Counted from the first letter of the stretch, positions 45,114-55,159 are shown. The stretch is DNA of 64,000 nucleotides from Dokdonella sp. (GCF_019634845.1 NZ_JAHCAQ010000014.1:1-64000), one strand, 5' to 3'. The notes: generated from the sequence alone by a model not told the origin. Numbers and translations: made by a program.

Positions 45114-46958
45114 ATGTCAACCAGCTCCCACGGCCCGATCTACCGCCTGTTCCGCGCGCTCTGGGACGCGCTCAACTTCGCCCGCCGGCTCGTGTTCAAC
45201 CTCATCTTCGTCGCCATCGTCGTCGCGATCCTGGTCAGCCTGTCGAGTGGCACGCGCAAGATCGACGCGCGCACCGCGCTCGTGTTCGACCCCAGTGGCG
45301 CCGTGGTCGAGCAGTACTCGGTCGACCCGACCGGACGCGCGCTCGCGCGCCTCAGCGGCAACGAGCAGGCCGAAGTGCAGTTGCGCGACCTGCTCGAGGC
45401 GATCGATGGCGCTGCCGCCGACGCCCGCATCGAGCGCATGGTGTTCGTACCCGACCAGATCACGAGCCTGGGCCTGGCCACTGCGCGCGAGCTCGGCGCC
45501 GCGTTCGAGCGCTTCAAGGCCGCCGGCAAGGAAATCGTCGTGGTCAGCACCGGCATGGAGCAGAACGTGTACCTGCTCGCGGCGCATGCCAACCGCATCC
45601 TGCTCGATCCCGACGGCGCCGTCGTGCTGCAAGGCCTGTCCAACTACCGCAGCTACTACAAGGACGCGCTCGACAAGCTCGGCGTGCAGGCGCATCTGAT
45701 CCGCGTGGGCACCTACAAGTCGGCCGGCGAGCCGTATGTGCTCGATCATGCCTCCGAGGCCGCCAAGCAGGCCGACGCCTACTGGATGGGCGGCATCTGG
45801 CAGGAATACATCGACGAAGTCGCCGGCCTGCGCAAGATCGACGCCGCCGCGCTCAGCGACGACATCAACCATTTCGACCAGCGCGTCACCGCCCAGCACG
45901 GCGACCTGGCCCAGCTGGCGCTCGAGCAGAAGCTCGTCGACGAGCTTGCCACTGGCGCGCAGGCGCGTGCGCAGTTGCGCGCGCTCGGCGTGGCCGACGG
46001 CGACAGCTTCCGCCAGATCGATTTCGCCGACTACCTGGGTTCGCGCCAGGCCCAGCGCCTGCCGCGCGCGGGCAAGGCTGTTGCGGTGGTGGTGGCACAG
46101 GGCGAGATCGTGCCCGGCGAGCGCCCGCCCGGCATGATCGGCGGCAAGTCGACGGCCGACCTGATCCGCCGCGCCCGCGAGGACGCCGGCGTCAGCGCGA
46201 TCGTGCTGCGGGTCGATTCGCCCGGTGGTGACGCCACCGCCTCGGAGCAGATCCGCCGCGAACTCGCGCAGGCGCGCGAGGCCGGCAAGCCGGTGGTGGT
46301 GTCGATGGGCGATGTCGCGGCCAGCGGCGGCTACTGGATTTCGATGGCCAGCGACGAGATCTGGGCGCAGCCCAACACGATCACGGGCTCGATCGGCATC
46401 TTCGGCCTGTTCGTGACGATCCCCGACACGCTGGCCCGGATCGGCATCAACACCGATGGCGTCGGCACCACGCCGCTGGCGGGCGCCTTCGACATCCGCC
46501 GCCCGCTGTCACCGCAACTGGAGGCGGTGCTGGCCAGCGTGATCGGGCGCGGCTACGCGCAATTCATCGGCAACGTGGCCAAGGCGCGCAACAAGACGCC
46601 CGAGGAGGTCGACGCGATCGCGCAGGGTCGGGTGTGGACCGGCGCCCAGGCCAAGGAGCGCGGCCTCGTCGACAAGCTCGGCGGTCTCGACGATGCGATC
46701 GCGGCCGCGGCCGCGCTGGCCAAGCTCGACAAGGACCATCCCGTGCGCTACATCGAGCAGCCGCTGAGCCCCTGGCAGCGGCTGGCGATCACGCTCGGCG
46801 GCAGCGATGCCACGCTGCAGTTCGCGCGCTGGAGCGGCCTGCAGTTGCCGCCCGGCCTGCTCGGCCGGCACGAGATGCGCGAACTGTCGGCGATTGCCGA
46901 GGTGTTGCGCGGCAAGCGCTTCGCCGCCTGGGCGCACTGCCTGTGCGAGCCGCATTGA
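45114..46958 (+). CDS. sppA: signal peptide peptidase SppA, 67K type
   Basis: The 614-aa product has an N-terminal membrane anchor (about residues 27-43, [18 protein letters not shown]) and two tandem peptidase domains, as in E. coli SppA. The catalytic dyad is Lys202 (GTYKSAGEP) and Ser404 ([10 protein letters not shown]). It degrades cleaved signal peptides in the inner membrane. Conserved [15 protein letters not shown] and TGSIGIFG segments are present. The length is normal. Confidence 0.95.
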   Translation: MSTSSHGPIYRLFRALWDALNFARRLVFNLIFVAIVVAILVSLSSGTRKIDARTALVFDPSGAVVEQYSVDPTGRALARLSGNEQAEVQLRDLLEAIDGAAADARIERMVFVPDQITSLGLATARELGAAFERFKAAGKEIVVVSTGMEQNVYLLAAHANRILLDPDGAVVLQGLSNYRSYYKDALDKLGVQAHLIRVGTYKSAGEPYVLDHASEAAKQADAYWMGGIWQEYIDEVAGLRKIDAAALSDDINHFDQRVTAQHGDLAQLALEQKLVDELATGAQARAQLRALGVADGDSFRQIDFADYLGSRQAQRLPRAGKAVAVVVAQGEIVPGERPPGMIGGKSTADLIRRAREDAGVSAIVLRVDSPGGDATASEQIRRELAQAREAGKPVVVSMGDVAASGGYWISMASDEIWAQPNTITGSIGIFGLFVTIPDTLARIGINTDGVGTTPLAGAFDIRRPLSPQLEAVLASVIGRGYAQFIGNVAKARNKTPEEVDAIAQGRVWTGAQAKERGLVDKLGGLDDAIAAAAALAKLDKDHPVRYIEQPLSPWQRLAITLGGSDATLQFARWSGLQLPPGLLGRHEMRELSAIAEVLRGKRFAAWAHCLCEPH

Positions 46959-46990
46959 GCCGCACGGCGGTACCGCGTCGCTGCAGTCAG

Positions 46991-47016
46991 GCCGCCGGCA
47001 GGCAGTGACCGGCGGC
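46991..47016. terminator. hairpin between convergent sppA and korB
   Basis: GCCGCCGG (46991-46998) pairs with CCGGCGGC (47009-47016) around a ten-base loop, in the 74-bp gap between the two stops. No T run follows, so this is a moderate candidate only. Confidence 0.4.
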
Positions 47017-47032
47017 GTGGCGGTGGCCCCTG

Positions 47033-48088
47033 TCAGCGCAGGGCCGCGTTGATGCGGTCGAGCGCCGCGGCGCCTGGGCACAGCGCGGCGGTGTCGAGCG
47101 TGTTGAGCGGGGTGGCGACGGTCTTGAGATGGGCGTGCAGGTCCTGCGCGCCTTCATCGACGTAGAGCAGGCCGGTGACGATCTCGCCGGCGGCCTGGCG
47201 CTCGTGCAGGTAGTTCATCGCGGCGACGCGGTCGGATGGATCGTAGGCGGCATCGAGCTTGCGCAGGCGCAGCAGGCTGCCATCGTGCTGGGTGACCTCG
47301 ATGAGTTCACCGGGTGCGTAGTCGACCGTGATCTCGGCCCGCGGCTCGATGAAGTCGAGCCGGTTGATCGAATCGTTGTGCTCGCGCACGTAGTCGTAGC
47401 TCTTGGTGCTGCCGGCATGGTTGTTGAACGTGACGCAGGGACTGAGCACGTCGAGGATCGCGGCGCCGCGATGCGCGATCGCGCCCTTGATCAGCGGCAC
47501 GAGCTGTTCCTTGTCGCCCGAAAAGCTGCGCCCGACGAAGCTGGCGCCGAGCTGCAGCGCGAGGCCGACGAGGTCGAGCGGGGCGTCGGTGTTGACCACG
47601 CCCTTCTTCGACACCGAGCCGGCGTCGGCGGTGGCCGAGAACTGGCCCTTGGTGAGGCCATACACGCCGTTGTTCTCGACGATGTAGACCATGTTCACGC
47701 CGCGGCGGATCGCGTGCACGAACTGGCCGATGCCGATCGAAGCCGAATCGCCGTCGCCCGATACGCCCAGATAGAGCAGCTCGCGGTTGGCGAGATTGGC
47801 GCCGGTCAACACCGAGGGCATGCGTCCGTGCACGGTGTTGAAGCCGTGCGACGGGCTGAGGAAATAGTCCGGTGTCTTGCTGCTGCAGCCGATGCCGCTG
47901 AGCTTGGCCACGCGATGGGGTTCGATCGCCAGTTCCCAGCAGGCGCGCACGATCGCGGCCGAGATCGAGTCGTGGCCGCAGCCGGCGCACAGCGTCGACA
48001 CGCGCCCTTCGTAGTCGCGCCGCGTATAGCCGAGCGCATTGCAGGCCAGCGAGGGGTGATGCAGCCTGGGTTTGGCGATGTAGGTCAT
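47033..48088 (-). CDS. korB: 2-oxoacid:ferredoxin oxidoreductase beta subunit
   Basis: The 351-aa thiamine-diphosphate subunit of an enzyme decarboxylates 2-oxoacids and reduces ferredoxin. TPP-site segments CAGCGHDSISAAIVRACWEL and GDGDSASIGIGQF ... NNGVYGLTKGQ are visible. The closest type is 2-oxoglutarate (Kor), but pyruvate or branched-chain substrates cannot be excluded. The start overlaps the alpha-subunit stop by four bases. It is the last gene of the operon. Confidence 0.9.
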   Translation of the reverse strand: MTYIAKPRLHHPSLACNALGYTRRDYEGRVSTLCAGCGHDSISAAIVRACWELAIEPHRVAKLSGIGCSSKTPDYFLSPSHGFNTVHGRMPSVLTGANLANRELLYLGVSGDGDSASIGIGQFVHAIRRGVNMVYIVENNGVYGLTKGQFSATADAGSVSKKGVVNTDAPLDLVGLALQLGASFVGRSFSGDKEQLVPLIKGAIAHRGAAILDVLSPCVTFNNHAGSTKSYDYVREHNDSINRLDFIEPRAEITVDYAPGELIEVTQHDGSLLRLRKLDAAYDPSDRVAAMNYLHERQAAGEIVTGLLYVDEGAQDLHAHLKTVATPLNTLDTAALCPGAAALDRINAALR

Positions 48089-49932
48089 GCGCGGACCGCC
48101 TCGACGGGATGCAGATGGGGTGCCGCTTCGCGCAGTTGGCCGGCGATCGCGGCGATGATGAAGCGTGCGGTGATCGGCGTGCCGTCGTAATGCAGCACCG
48201 GCACCAGCCGCGCCGGGTCGATGTCGAATTCGTTGATGAGCATCGAACGCAGCTGGGCGTCGCGGTTCTGCTCGACCACGAACACGCGCTCATGCGCGGC
48301 GATGAACTGGGCCACGCTGTCGGCGAACGGGAACGCGCGGATGCGCAGCGTGTCGAGCGCGAGGCCGTCGGCCTCGAGCGTGCTGATCGCCTCGTCCATG
48401 GCCGGCGCGGTGGAACCGAAGTGGATCGCGCCGAACGCGGTTGCGCGCGCGGCCTTGCGCGACAGCGGCTGCGGTACCAGCGTCTTGGCCGTGTCGAACT
48501 TCCGCAGCAACCGCTGCATGTTGTAGACGTAGTCGGCGCCGCGTTCGGAATAGCGCGCATACGGATCGCGCGAGGTGCCGCGCGTGAAGTAGGCGCCCTT
48601 GCTCGGGTGGGTGCCGGGCCAGGTGCGCCACGGGATGCCGTCGCCGTCGACGTCCTTGTAGCGGCCGAAGTCCTTGCCCGCTTCCAGTTCGGCCGCGCTC
48701 ATCACCTTGCCGCGGTCGAGCCGGCGCGCATCGTCCCAGGCGAAGGGCTCGCACAGGCGCTGGTTCATGCCGATGTCGAGGTCGCTCATCAGGAACACCG
48801 GCGTCTGCAGGCGGTCGGCGAGGTCGAGTGCGCTGGCGGCGAACTCGAAACATTCGTGCGGGTCCTGCGGCAACAGCAGCACGTGGCGGGTGTCGCCGTG
48901 CGAGGCGTAGGCGCAGGCGATGAGATCGGCCTGCTGCGTGCGCGTGGGCATGCCGGTCGACGGGCCGCCGCGCTGCACGTTGATGACGGTGGCCGGGATC
49001 TCGGCGAAGTGCGCCAGACCGAGGAACTCGGTCATCAGCGACACGCCGGGGCCCGAGGTGGCGGTGAACGCGCGCGCGCCATTCCAGCCCGCGCCGACCA
49101 CCATGCCGATCGACGCGATCTCGTCCTCGGCCTGCACGATCGCGCAGCGGCGCTCGCCGCTGGCGGCATCGGTGCGGAATTTGCCGCAGTACTTGTCGAA
49201 CGCCTCCACCACCGATGTCGAGGGCGTGATCGGATACCAGGCGCAGACCGTGGCGCCGCCGTAGACGCAGCCCAGTGCCGCCGCGCTGTTGCCGTCGGTG
49301 AAGATGCGCTGGCCGACCGCGTCGGCGCGGCGTACCGCCAGTCCGATCGGTGCAGCGGAAAAATGCTCGCGCGCGTGGTCGCGGCCAATCCGCAGCGCAT
49401 GCACGTTGGGCTCGTACAGCTTGGGCTTGTTGCGGTACTGCTCGCCGATCAGGGTCTCCAGCACCTGCGTCTCGATGCCGAGCAACTGCGCCAGCGCGCC
49501 GACATAGATGATGTTCTTGAAGATCTGGCGCTGGCGCGGATCGCTGTAGGTGGCATTGCAGATCTGCGTGATCGGCATCGCCAGCACGCGCACATCGTCG
49601 CGGAACTTCGACTTCGGCAACGGCTTGGTGGAGTCGTGGAACAGGTAGCCGCCCGGCTCGATTTCCTTGAGGTCGGCATCCCAGGTCTGCGGATTCATCG
49701 CCACCATGAGATCGACGCCGCCACGGCGCCCGAGCCAACCGGCCTCGCTGACGCGCACTTCATACCAGGTCGGCAGGCCCTGGATGTTGGACGGAAAGAT
49801 GTTGCGCGGACTGACCGGCACACCCATGCGCAGGATCGCCTTGGCGAACAGTTCGTTCGCCGACGCCGAGCCCGAGCCATTGACGTTGGCGAACTTGACG
49901 ACGAAGTCGTTGACGGCCGTGATCGGGTTCAT
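48085..49932 (-). CDS. korA: 2-oxoacid:ferredoxin oxidoreductase fused gamma-alpha subunit
   Basis: The 615-aa product has an N-terminal gamma domain (VVKFANVNGSGSASANELFAKAILRMGV) fused to the alpha domain (GCVYGGATVCAWYPITPSTSVVEAF, TATSGPGVSLMTEFLGLAHFAEIP). The fusion is common in this enzyme family. ATG 49932 overlaps the stop of an upstream 22-codon ORF as ATGA. Only a weak AAGG lies upstream, so translation may depend on coupling. It partners KorB and, presumably, the iron-sulfur flavoprotein encoded upstream. Confidence 0.92.
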   Translation of the reverse strand: MNPITAVNDFVVKFANVNGSGSASANELFAKAILRMGVPVSPRNIFPSNIQGLPTWYEVRVSEAGWLGRRGGVDLMVAMNPQTWDADLKEIEPGGYLFHDSTKPLPKSKFRDDVRVLAMPITQICNATYSDPRQRQIFKNIIYVGALAQLLGIETQVLETLIGEQYRNKPKLYEPNVHALRIGRDHAREHFSAAPIGLAVRRADAVGQRIFTDGNSAAALGCVYGGATVCAWYPITPSTSVVEAFDKYCGKFRTDAASGERRCAIVQAEDEIASIGMVVGAGWNGARAFTATSGPGVSLMTEFLGLAHFAEIPATVINVQRGGPSTGMPTRTQQADLIACAYASHGDTRHVLLLPQDPHECFEFAASALDLADRLQTPVFLMSDLDIGMNQRLCEPFAWDDARRLDRGKVMSAAELEAGKDFGRYKDVDGDGIPWRTWPGTHPSKGAYFTRGTSRDPYARYSERGADYVYNMQRLLRKFDTAKTLVPQPLSRKAARATAFGAIHFGSTAPAMDEAISTLEADGLALDTLRIRAFPFADSVAQFIAAHERVFVVEQNRDAQLRSMLINEFDIDPARLVPVLHYDGTPITARFIIAAIAGQLREAAPHLHPVEAVRA

Positions 49933-49997
49933 GCGCCGGTTGCCTTGCGATGCACGGTGGGGGCGCGGCGGGCGGCCGGACGCGCGGGCTCGCTCAT
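49929..49997 (-). CDS. 22-codon ORF bridging the flavoprotein gene and korA
   Basis: It encodes MSEPARPAARRAPTVHRKAT followed by GA. It starts at an ATG that overlaps the flavoprotein stop as ATGA, and its own stop overlaps the korA start as ATGA. A perfect AGGAGG (50002-50007 on the minus strand) lies four bases before its ATG, the strongest ribosome-binding site noticed in the window. The Arg/Pro/Ala peptide has no recognisable domain. It may act as a translational-coupling leader rather than as a functional protein. Confidence 0.55.
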   Translation of the reverse strand: MSEPARPAARRAPTVHRKATGA

Positions 49998-51817
49998 GCC
50001 GCCTCCTGTTTGCCGTCGCGCGGGTTGCCGTCGCCGGCGTGGGCGAGTTCGAGGAAGAACTTGCGCATGTCCCAGGCGCCGGTCGGGCAGCGCTCGGCGC
50101 ACAGGCTGCAGTGCAGGCACACGTCCTCGTCCTTGACCATGACGCGGCCGGTCTTGACCGGCGCCGACACGTACAGCGCCTGCTCGACATTGAGTGCGGG
50201 CGCCGACAGCCGCGTGCGCAGCTCGGCTTCCTCGCCGTTGTGCGTGAAGGTGATGCAGTCCATCGGGCAGATGTCGACGCAGGCATCGCACTCGATGCAC
50301 AGGTTGTCGCTGAACACGGTCTGCACGTCGCAGTTGAGGCAGCGCTGCGCTTCCTTCCAGGCCAGTTCGGCGTCGTAGCCGAGTTCGACCTCGAGCTTCA
50401 TGCTGGTGAGCGACTTGGCCGGATCGGCCCATGGCACCTTGTAGCGCGCGTCGTTGGAGACGTCGTTGTCGTAGCTCCACTCGTGGATGCCCATCTTCTG
50501 CGAGATGAGCTCCACCGCCGGCCCGGGCCGGTCGCGCGTGTCGGCGCCACCGAGCAGGAGGTCGATCGACAGCGCCGCCTCATGGCCGTGGGCGACCGCC
50601 CAGATGATGTTCTTGGGCCCGAACGCGGCATCGCCGCCGAACAGCACGTGCGGCAGCGTCGATTGCAGCGTGAGCTTGTCGACCACGGGCATGTCGGACT
50701 TGGCGTCGAACACGATGCCGATGTCGCGCTCGATCCACGGGAAGGCGTTTTCCTGCCCGACCGCGACCAGCACTTCATCGCATGCGTGCACTTCGTCGGG
50801 CTCGCCGGTCGGCACCAGTCGGCGCCGGCCATCGAGGTATTCCACGCGCACCTTCTCGAAACTCATGCCGACGAGGCGGCCACCTTCGTGCAGGAACGCC
50901 TTCGGCACCCGGCAGTCGAGGATCGGGATGCCTTCGTGCATCGCATCCTCCTTCTCCCACGGGCTGGCCTTCATCTCGTCGAAGCCCGACCGCACGATGA
51001 CCTTGACATCCTCGCCGCCGAGCCGGCGCGCCGAGCGACAGCAGTCCATCGCGGTGTTGCCGCCGCCGAGCACGATCACGCGCTTGCCGACGCGGCTGAC
51101 GTGGCCGAAGTAGACCGAGGCCAGCCAGTCGATGCCGACATGGATGTGGGCAGCGGCCTGGTGGCGCCCGGGCAGGTCGAGATCGCGCCCGCGCGGCGCA
51201 CCGCTGCCGATGAAGATCGCGTCGTAACCCTCGCCCAGCAACGCGCGCATCGATTCGATGCGGCGCCCGCCGACGAATTCCACGCCGAGGTCGAGGATGT
51301 AGCCGGTTTCCTCGTCGATCACGGCCTCGGGCAGGCGGAAGCGCGGCACCTGCGTGCGCATGAAGCCGCCCGGTTTGGCGTCGGCTTCGAATACCGTGAC
51401 GCGGTAGCCGAGCGGGGCGAGGTCGCGCGCCACGGTGAGCGAGGACGGGCCCGCACCGACGCAGGCCACGCGCATGCCGTTCCACTTCGTGGCCGGTTTG
51501 GGCAGGTGCGCCCGCACGTCGTCCTTGAGGTCGGCGGCGACGCGCTTGAGGCGGCAGATCGCGACCGGTTCGGGCTTGTTGCCGGCGCTTTCCTCGACGC
51601 GCGAGCGCCGACAGGCCGGTTCGCAGGGGCGATCGCAGGTGCGCCCGAGGATGCCCGGGAACACATTGGCCTTCCAGTTGACGAGATAGGCGTCGGAATA
51701 GCGCCCGGCTGCGATCAGGCGGATGTATTCGGGTACCGGCGTGTGGGCCGGACAGGCCCACTGGCAATCGACGACCTTGTGGAAATGGGCGGGGTTGCGG
51801 ATATCGGTCGGTTGCAT
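49994..51817 (-). CDS. GltD-like FAD/NAD(P) oxidoreductase with ferredoxin domain
   Basis: The 607-aa product begins with a Cys cluster (VDCQWACPAH, GRTCDRPCEPAC) like the GltD/NfnB iron-sulfur domain. Two dinucleotide-binding folds follow (VACVGAGPSSLTVARDL for FAD; VIVLGGGNTAMDCCRSA for NAD(P)H). The C-terminal part carries two 4Fe-4S motifs, CIECDACVDICPMDC and CLHCSLCAERCP. It probably moves electrons between ferredoxin and NAD(P)H for the Kor enzyme encoded downstream. It is the first gene of the operon. Confidence 0.92.
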   Translation of the reverse strand: MQPTDIRNPAHFHKVVDCQWACPAHTPVPEYIRLIAAGRYSDAYLVNWKANVFPGILGRTCDRPCEPACRRSRVEESAGNKPEPVAICRLKRVAADLKDDVRAHLPKPATKWNGMRVACVGAGPSSLTVARDLAPLGYRVTVFEADAKPGGFMRTQVPRFRLPEAVIDEETGYILDLGVEFVGGRRIESMRALLGEGYDAIFIGSGAPRGRDLDLPGRHQAAAHIHVGIDWLASVYFGHVSRVGKRVIVLGGGNTAMDCCRSARRLGGEDVKVIVRSGFDEMKASPWEKEDAMHEGIPILDCRVPKAFLHEGGRLVGMSFEKVRVEYLDGRRRLVPTGEPDEVHACDEVLVAVGQENAFPWIERDIGIVFDAKSDMPVVDKLTLQSTLPHVLFGGDAAFGPKNIIWAVAHGHEAALSIDLLLGGADTRDRPGPAVELISQKMGIHEWSYDNDVSNDARYKVPWADPAKSLTSMKLEVELGYDAELAWKEAQRCLNCDVQTVFSDNLCIECDACVDICPMDCITFTHNGEEAELRTRLSAPALNVEQALYVSAPVKTGRVMVKDEDVCLHCSLCAERCPTGAWDMRKFFLELAHAGDGNPRDGKQEAA

Positions 51818-51945
51818 CTCGGTCTCGCCGTCAACGCGCCGCGCGGGCTGGGCGCGAGCCTAGCCTTGCCATCGTGCCCGGCAAAGGTGCGCCGCACCAT
51901 GCGGCCAAGGTCGATGCCGCGGCCGCGGCCGCGTCCACCTCGCGC

Positions 51946-52191
51946 TCAGGAGCCCGCGTCACCCTTCTCCTGCGCTTCGATCTGCTTGTCGTGCCGCTCC
52001 TTTTCCTGCATGAGCTGCTGTTCGACACCCTTGGCCTTGTCGATCGCCTTGAGCTGGTCGTCGAACACGGTCTTCTGGCGTTGCTCGGGTGCCGGTGCGG
52101 CGGCGGGCTGGTCGGCTTGCGCCGGCGGTTTGCCGCCACCGCAGCCCGCGAGGGCGAGCAGGGCAAGGCTGAGGACAGAGGTGCGGATCAT
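51946..52191 (-). CDS. small lipoprotein with charged coiled-coil-like tail
   Basis: The 81-aa product has a lipobox LALAGC after a short signal peptide (SVLSLALLALA). A Pro/Ala-rich linker follows, then a highly charged helical tail (KAIDKAKGVEQQLMQEKERHDKQIEAQEK). No family is recognised with certainty. ATG 52191 is used because it puts the signal sequence at the N terminus. It diverges from the SDR gene. Confidence 0.8.
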   Translation of the reverse strand: MIRTSVLSLALLALAGCGGGKPPAQADQPAAAPAPEQRQKTVFDDQLKAIDKAKGVEQQLMQEKERHDKQIEAQEKGDAGS

Positions 52192-52266
52192 GGCGCGGCT
52201 CCGGGGCTGGGGATCGGCTAAAGTCTGCGCCGCGCCCTGCCGCGCGACAAGCACGAGGAGCATGCG

Positions 52267-53046
52267 ATGACGACGCCATCACGCTGGCGGCTCGAAGGCC
52301 GCACCGCGCTCGTCACCGGCGCCAGTCGCGGCATCGGCCTGGCCTGCGCGCGCGAGCTGGCAGTGCTCGGCGCCGACGTGCTGCTCGTTGCGCGCGACGA
52401 GGCCCACCTGGGCAGCGTGCGCGACGAACTGGCCGAGGAGTTTCCGGCCAGCGCCTGGCATGCCTGCGCCGCCGATCTTGCCGTGGCCGAGCAGCGGCTC
52501 GAAGTGTTCGACTGGATCGCCGATCTCGATGTCGAGCTGTCGCTGCTCGTCAACAACGTCGGCGCGAACGAAGTCAGGCCCGCGCTCGACTATGCGCTGG
52601 CCGAGGTGCGCGAACTGATCGAGACCAATCTCGTGAGCGCCTTCGACATGTGCCGGCTCGCGCATCCGCTGCTGGTCGAGCATGGCCATGCCGCGATCGT
52701 GAACGTCGGCTCGGTATCGGGACTCACGCATGTGCGCACCGGTGCGCCCTACGGCATGAGCAAGGCTGCGCTGCACCAGCTCACGCGCAACCTTGCCTGC
52801 GAATGGGCCGAGGACGGCATCCGCGTCAATGCGGTTGCGCCGTGGTACATCCGCACGCGCCGCACCGAAGGCGCGCTGGCCGATGCGGACTATCTCGACG
52901 AGGTGCTGCTGCGCACGCCGATGGGCCGCATCGGCGAGCCCGACGAGGTCGCTGCCGCGGTCGCCTTCCTGTGCCTGCCGGCCGCCAGCTACATCACCGG
53001 CGAATGCATCGCCGTCGATGGCGGGTTCCTGCGCTACGGGTTCTAG
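52267..53046 (+). CDS. short-chain dehydrogenase/reductase
   Basis: The 259-aa product has the Rossmann motif TGASRGIG (18-25), NNVG (96-99), Ser149/Ser151, Tyr162 and Lys166 in YGMSK. The C-terminal part has [15 protein letters not shown], typical of classical SDRs. It resembles the tropinone-reductase-like group. The specific substrate cannot be deduced. It is followed by an alkylation-repair gene but with a 56-bp gap, so cotranscription is uncertain. Confidence 0.9.
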   Translation: MTTPSRWRLEGRTALVTGASRGIGLACARELAVLGADVLLVARDEAHLGSVRDELAEEFPASAWHACAADLAVAEQRLEVFDWIADLDVELSLLVNNVGANEVRPALDYALAEVRELIETNLVSAFDMCRLAHPLLVEHGHAAIVNVGSVSGLTHVRTGAPYGMSKAALHQLTRNLACEWAEDGIRVNAVAPWYIRTRRTEGALADADYLDEVLLRTPMGRIGEPDEVAAAVAFLCLPAASYITGECIAVDGGFLRYGF

Positions 53047-53102
53047 GCAGCGATGGCCGAAAACGGCCAGTTCGGACACGGCGCAGGCGCTACCATGCGG
53101 CC

Positions 53103-54563
53103 ATGGCCATCCGCGTCGCTCCGCTCGAGCTCGATCTGCGCACCTGCGAGCGGGCGCGCCTGGCACGCGATGCGCGCTTCGACGGGTTGTTCTACACCGC
53201 CGTCACCAGCACCGGCATCTATTGCCGGCCGACCTGTCCCGCGCCGGCTGCGCGCACGCGCAATCTGCGCTACTACGCCAGCGCCGCGGCGGCCGCTGCG
53301 GCGGGATTCCGGCCCTGCCTGCGTTGCCGGCCCGAAGCGGCGCCCGGGTCGCCGCTGCATCGCGCGCGCAGCGAGCTCGTCGCGGCCGCGTTGCGCCTGA
53401 TCGAGCAGGGCGCGCTCGATGCCGCCGGCCTGCCGACGCTGGCCGCGCGCATCGGTGTCGGCGAGCGCCACCTGCGGCGGCTATTCGCCGAGGAGCTCGG
53501 CGCCAGTCCGCTCGAGGTTGCCGCGACGCGGCGCCTGCTGTTCGCCAAGCAGCTCGTCACCGACACCGAGCTGCCGTTGGCGCAGGTTGCGGCTGCGGCC
53601 GGCTATGCGAGTCTGCGCCGCTTCAATGCCGCGTTCCTCGCCAGCTACGGCAGGCCACCGCGCGCGGTGCGCCGCGCCCGCGCGGCGCTGCCCGGCACGG
53701 ACGCCGCACTCGTGCTGCGATTGCCGCGCCGCGCGCCGCACGACTTCGCCCAGCTCATCGAGTTCTTCGCGCGGCGCGCGATACCGGGCGTGGAATCGGT
53801 CACCGACCACAGCTATCGACGCAGCTTCCAGCTCGATGCCGCGCCGGGTTGGTTCGAGGTCAGCGCCGACGGCGCTGCCGCGCTGACGCTGCGCGTGCAT
53901 CATCCGGCCAGCGCGGCGCTCGGCGACATCGTCGCGCGCGTCAAGCGCATGTTCGACCTCGATGCCGATCCGCGGGCGATCGCGCGCGTGTTGCGCGGCG
54001 ATGCGCTGCTCGCTCCGCTGCTGCGCCGCTGGCCCGGCCAGCGCCTGCCCGCTGCCTGGGATGGATTCGAGATCGCGGTGCGCGCGGTGCTCGGCCAGCA
54101 GGTCAGCGTGGCCGCCGCGCGCACGCTGGCGGCGCGCGTGGTTGACGCGCATGGCGGCCGCTGTGCGCAAGGCGAGCCGTTCGGCGTCGGGCGCCTGTTC
54201 CCGCTGCCGGCCGCGCTGGTCGAGGCGCCGCTCGAACGCCACGGGGTGACACGGGCGCGTGCGGCGACGATCCGCGGCCTCGCACGCGCCGTGCTCGATG
54301 GCCGCATCAGCCTTGGCGGCGAGCAGGGCCTGGCGCAGTTCGAGCGCACGCTCGTGGCGCTGCCCGGCATCGGTGCCTGGACGGCGCACTACATCGCGAT
54401 GCGCGCGCTCGGCCATCCCGACGCGTTTCCGGCCGCCGACCTCATCCTGCGCCGCGCGGCCGGCCAGGGCCGCACGCTGACCGCGCGCGAGCTCGAGGCG
54501 CTGAGCCAGCGCTGGCGACCCTGGCGCGCCTATGCGGTGATGCTGCTGTGGCGCGCGAGTTGA
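53103..54563 (+). CDS. Ada-type regulator fused to AlkA-type DNA-3-methyladenine glycosylase
   Basis: The 486-aa fusion has three parts. Residues 1-80 are the Ada N-terminal zinc domain with Cys41, Cys45, Cys72 and Cys75; the first is expected to accept a methyl group from DNA phosphotriesters. An AraC-type helix-turn-helix follows (about 85-190). The rest is an AlkA glycosylase with the helix-hairpin-helix LVALPGIGAWTAHYIAMRAL and catalytic Asp in FPAADLIL. It would both sense alkylation damage and remove 3-methyladenine. The separate ogt gene lies just downstream. Confidence 0.93.
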   Translation: MAIRVAPLELDLRTCERARLARDARFDGLFYTAVTSTGIYCRPTCPAPAARTRNLRYYASAAAAAAAGFRPCLRCRPEAAPGSPLHRARSELVAAALRLIEQGALDAAGLPTLAARIGVGERHLRRLFAEELGASPLEVAATRRLLFAKQLVTDTELPLAQVAAAAGYASLRRFNAAFLASYGRPPRAVRRARAALPGTDAALVLRLPRRAPHDFAQLIEFFARRAIPGVESVTDHSYRRSFQLDAAPGWFEVSADGAAALTLRVHHPASAALGDIVARVKRMFDLDADPRAIARVLRGDALLAPLLRRWPGQRLPAAWDGFEIAVRAVLGQQVSVAAARTLAARVVDAHGGRCAQGEPFGVGRLFPLPAALVEAPLERHGVTRARAATIRGLARAVLDGRISLGGEQGLAQFERTLVALPGIGAWTAHYIAMRALGHPDAFPAADLILRRAAGQGRTLTARELEALSQRWRPWRAYAVMLLWRAS

Positions 54564-54643
54564 GCCGCGCCGCAGTGCGGTCGCCGAGCGCCCGCACGGC
54601 CATCCCCGATCCGCCCACCCACACGACAACGGAAGCCACCACG

Positions 54644-55144
54644 ATGCACTACACCTACCTCGACACTGCGATCGGTCGCCTGCTGCTGGCGGGCGCTGCC
54701 GATGGCCTGCACCATCTGCGCTTCGACCAGCCTGATCGCGATGCCGTGATCGCGCCCGATTGGCGGCGCGAGGACGATGGCCTGCACGATGCGCTGGCGC
54801 AGCTGCGCGAATACTTCGCCGGCGAGCGGCTCGGCTTCGAGCTCGCGCTGGCGCCGCGCGGCACGCCGTTCCGCCTCGCCGTCTGGCGCCAGCTGGCGCG
54901 CATCCCCTACGGCACGACGATCAGTTATGGCGAACTGGCACGGCGCATTGGCAAGCCGGCGGCGAGCCGCGCCGTCGGCGCCGCGAACGGCGCCAATCCG
55001 TTGCCGATCATCGTGCCCTGCCATCGCGTGATCGGCGCCAGCGGCAGGCTCACCGGTTTCGGCGGCGGCCTGCCGGCCAAGCAATGGTTGCTCGATCACG
55101 AGCAGCGCGTGCTGGCCACACCGCCTCACCGCCGCGCGTCGTGA
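54644..55144 (+). CDS. ogt: methylated-DNA-[protein]-cysteine S-methyltransferase
   Basis: The 166-aa suicide enzyme takes methyl groups from O6-methylguanine and O4-methylthymine. The active-site Cys126 lies in PIIVPCHRVIG, and the helix-turn-helix is present (GTTISYGELARRIGKPAASRAVGAA). ATG 54644 is preceded by GGAAG at about nine bases; a longer frame back to 54548 reads into the preceding gene. It forms an alkylation-repair pair with the Ada-AlkA fusion. Confidence 0.94.
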   Translation: MHYTYLDTAIGRLLLAGAADGLHHLRFDQPDRDAVIAPDWRREDDGLHDALAQLREYFAGERLGFELALAPRGTPFRLAVWRQLARIPYGTTISYGELARRIGKPAASRAVGAANGANPLPIIVPCHRVIGASGRLTGFGGGLPAKQWLLDHEQRVLATPPHRRAS

Positions 55145-55159
55145 ACGCGGCGCTGCCGT

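Noticed and set aside
49667-52270. 867-codon plus-strand frame opposite the korA/flavoprotein operon
   Set aside because: The sequence is His/Asp/Arg-rich without motifs. The minus-strand genes have full catalytic signatures.
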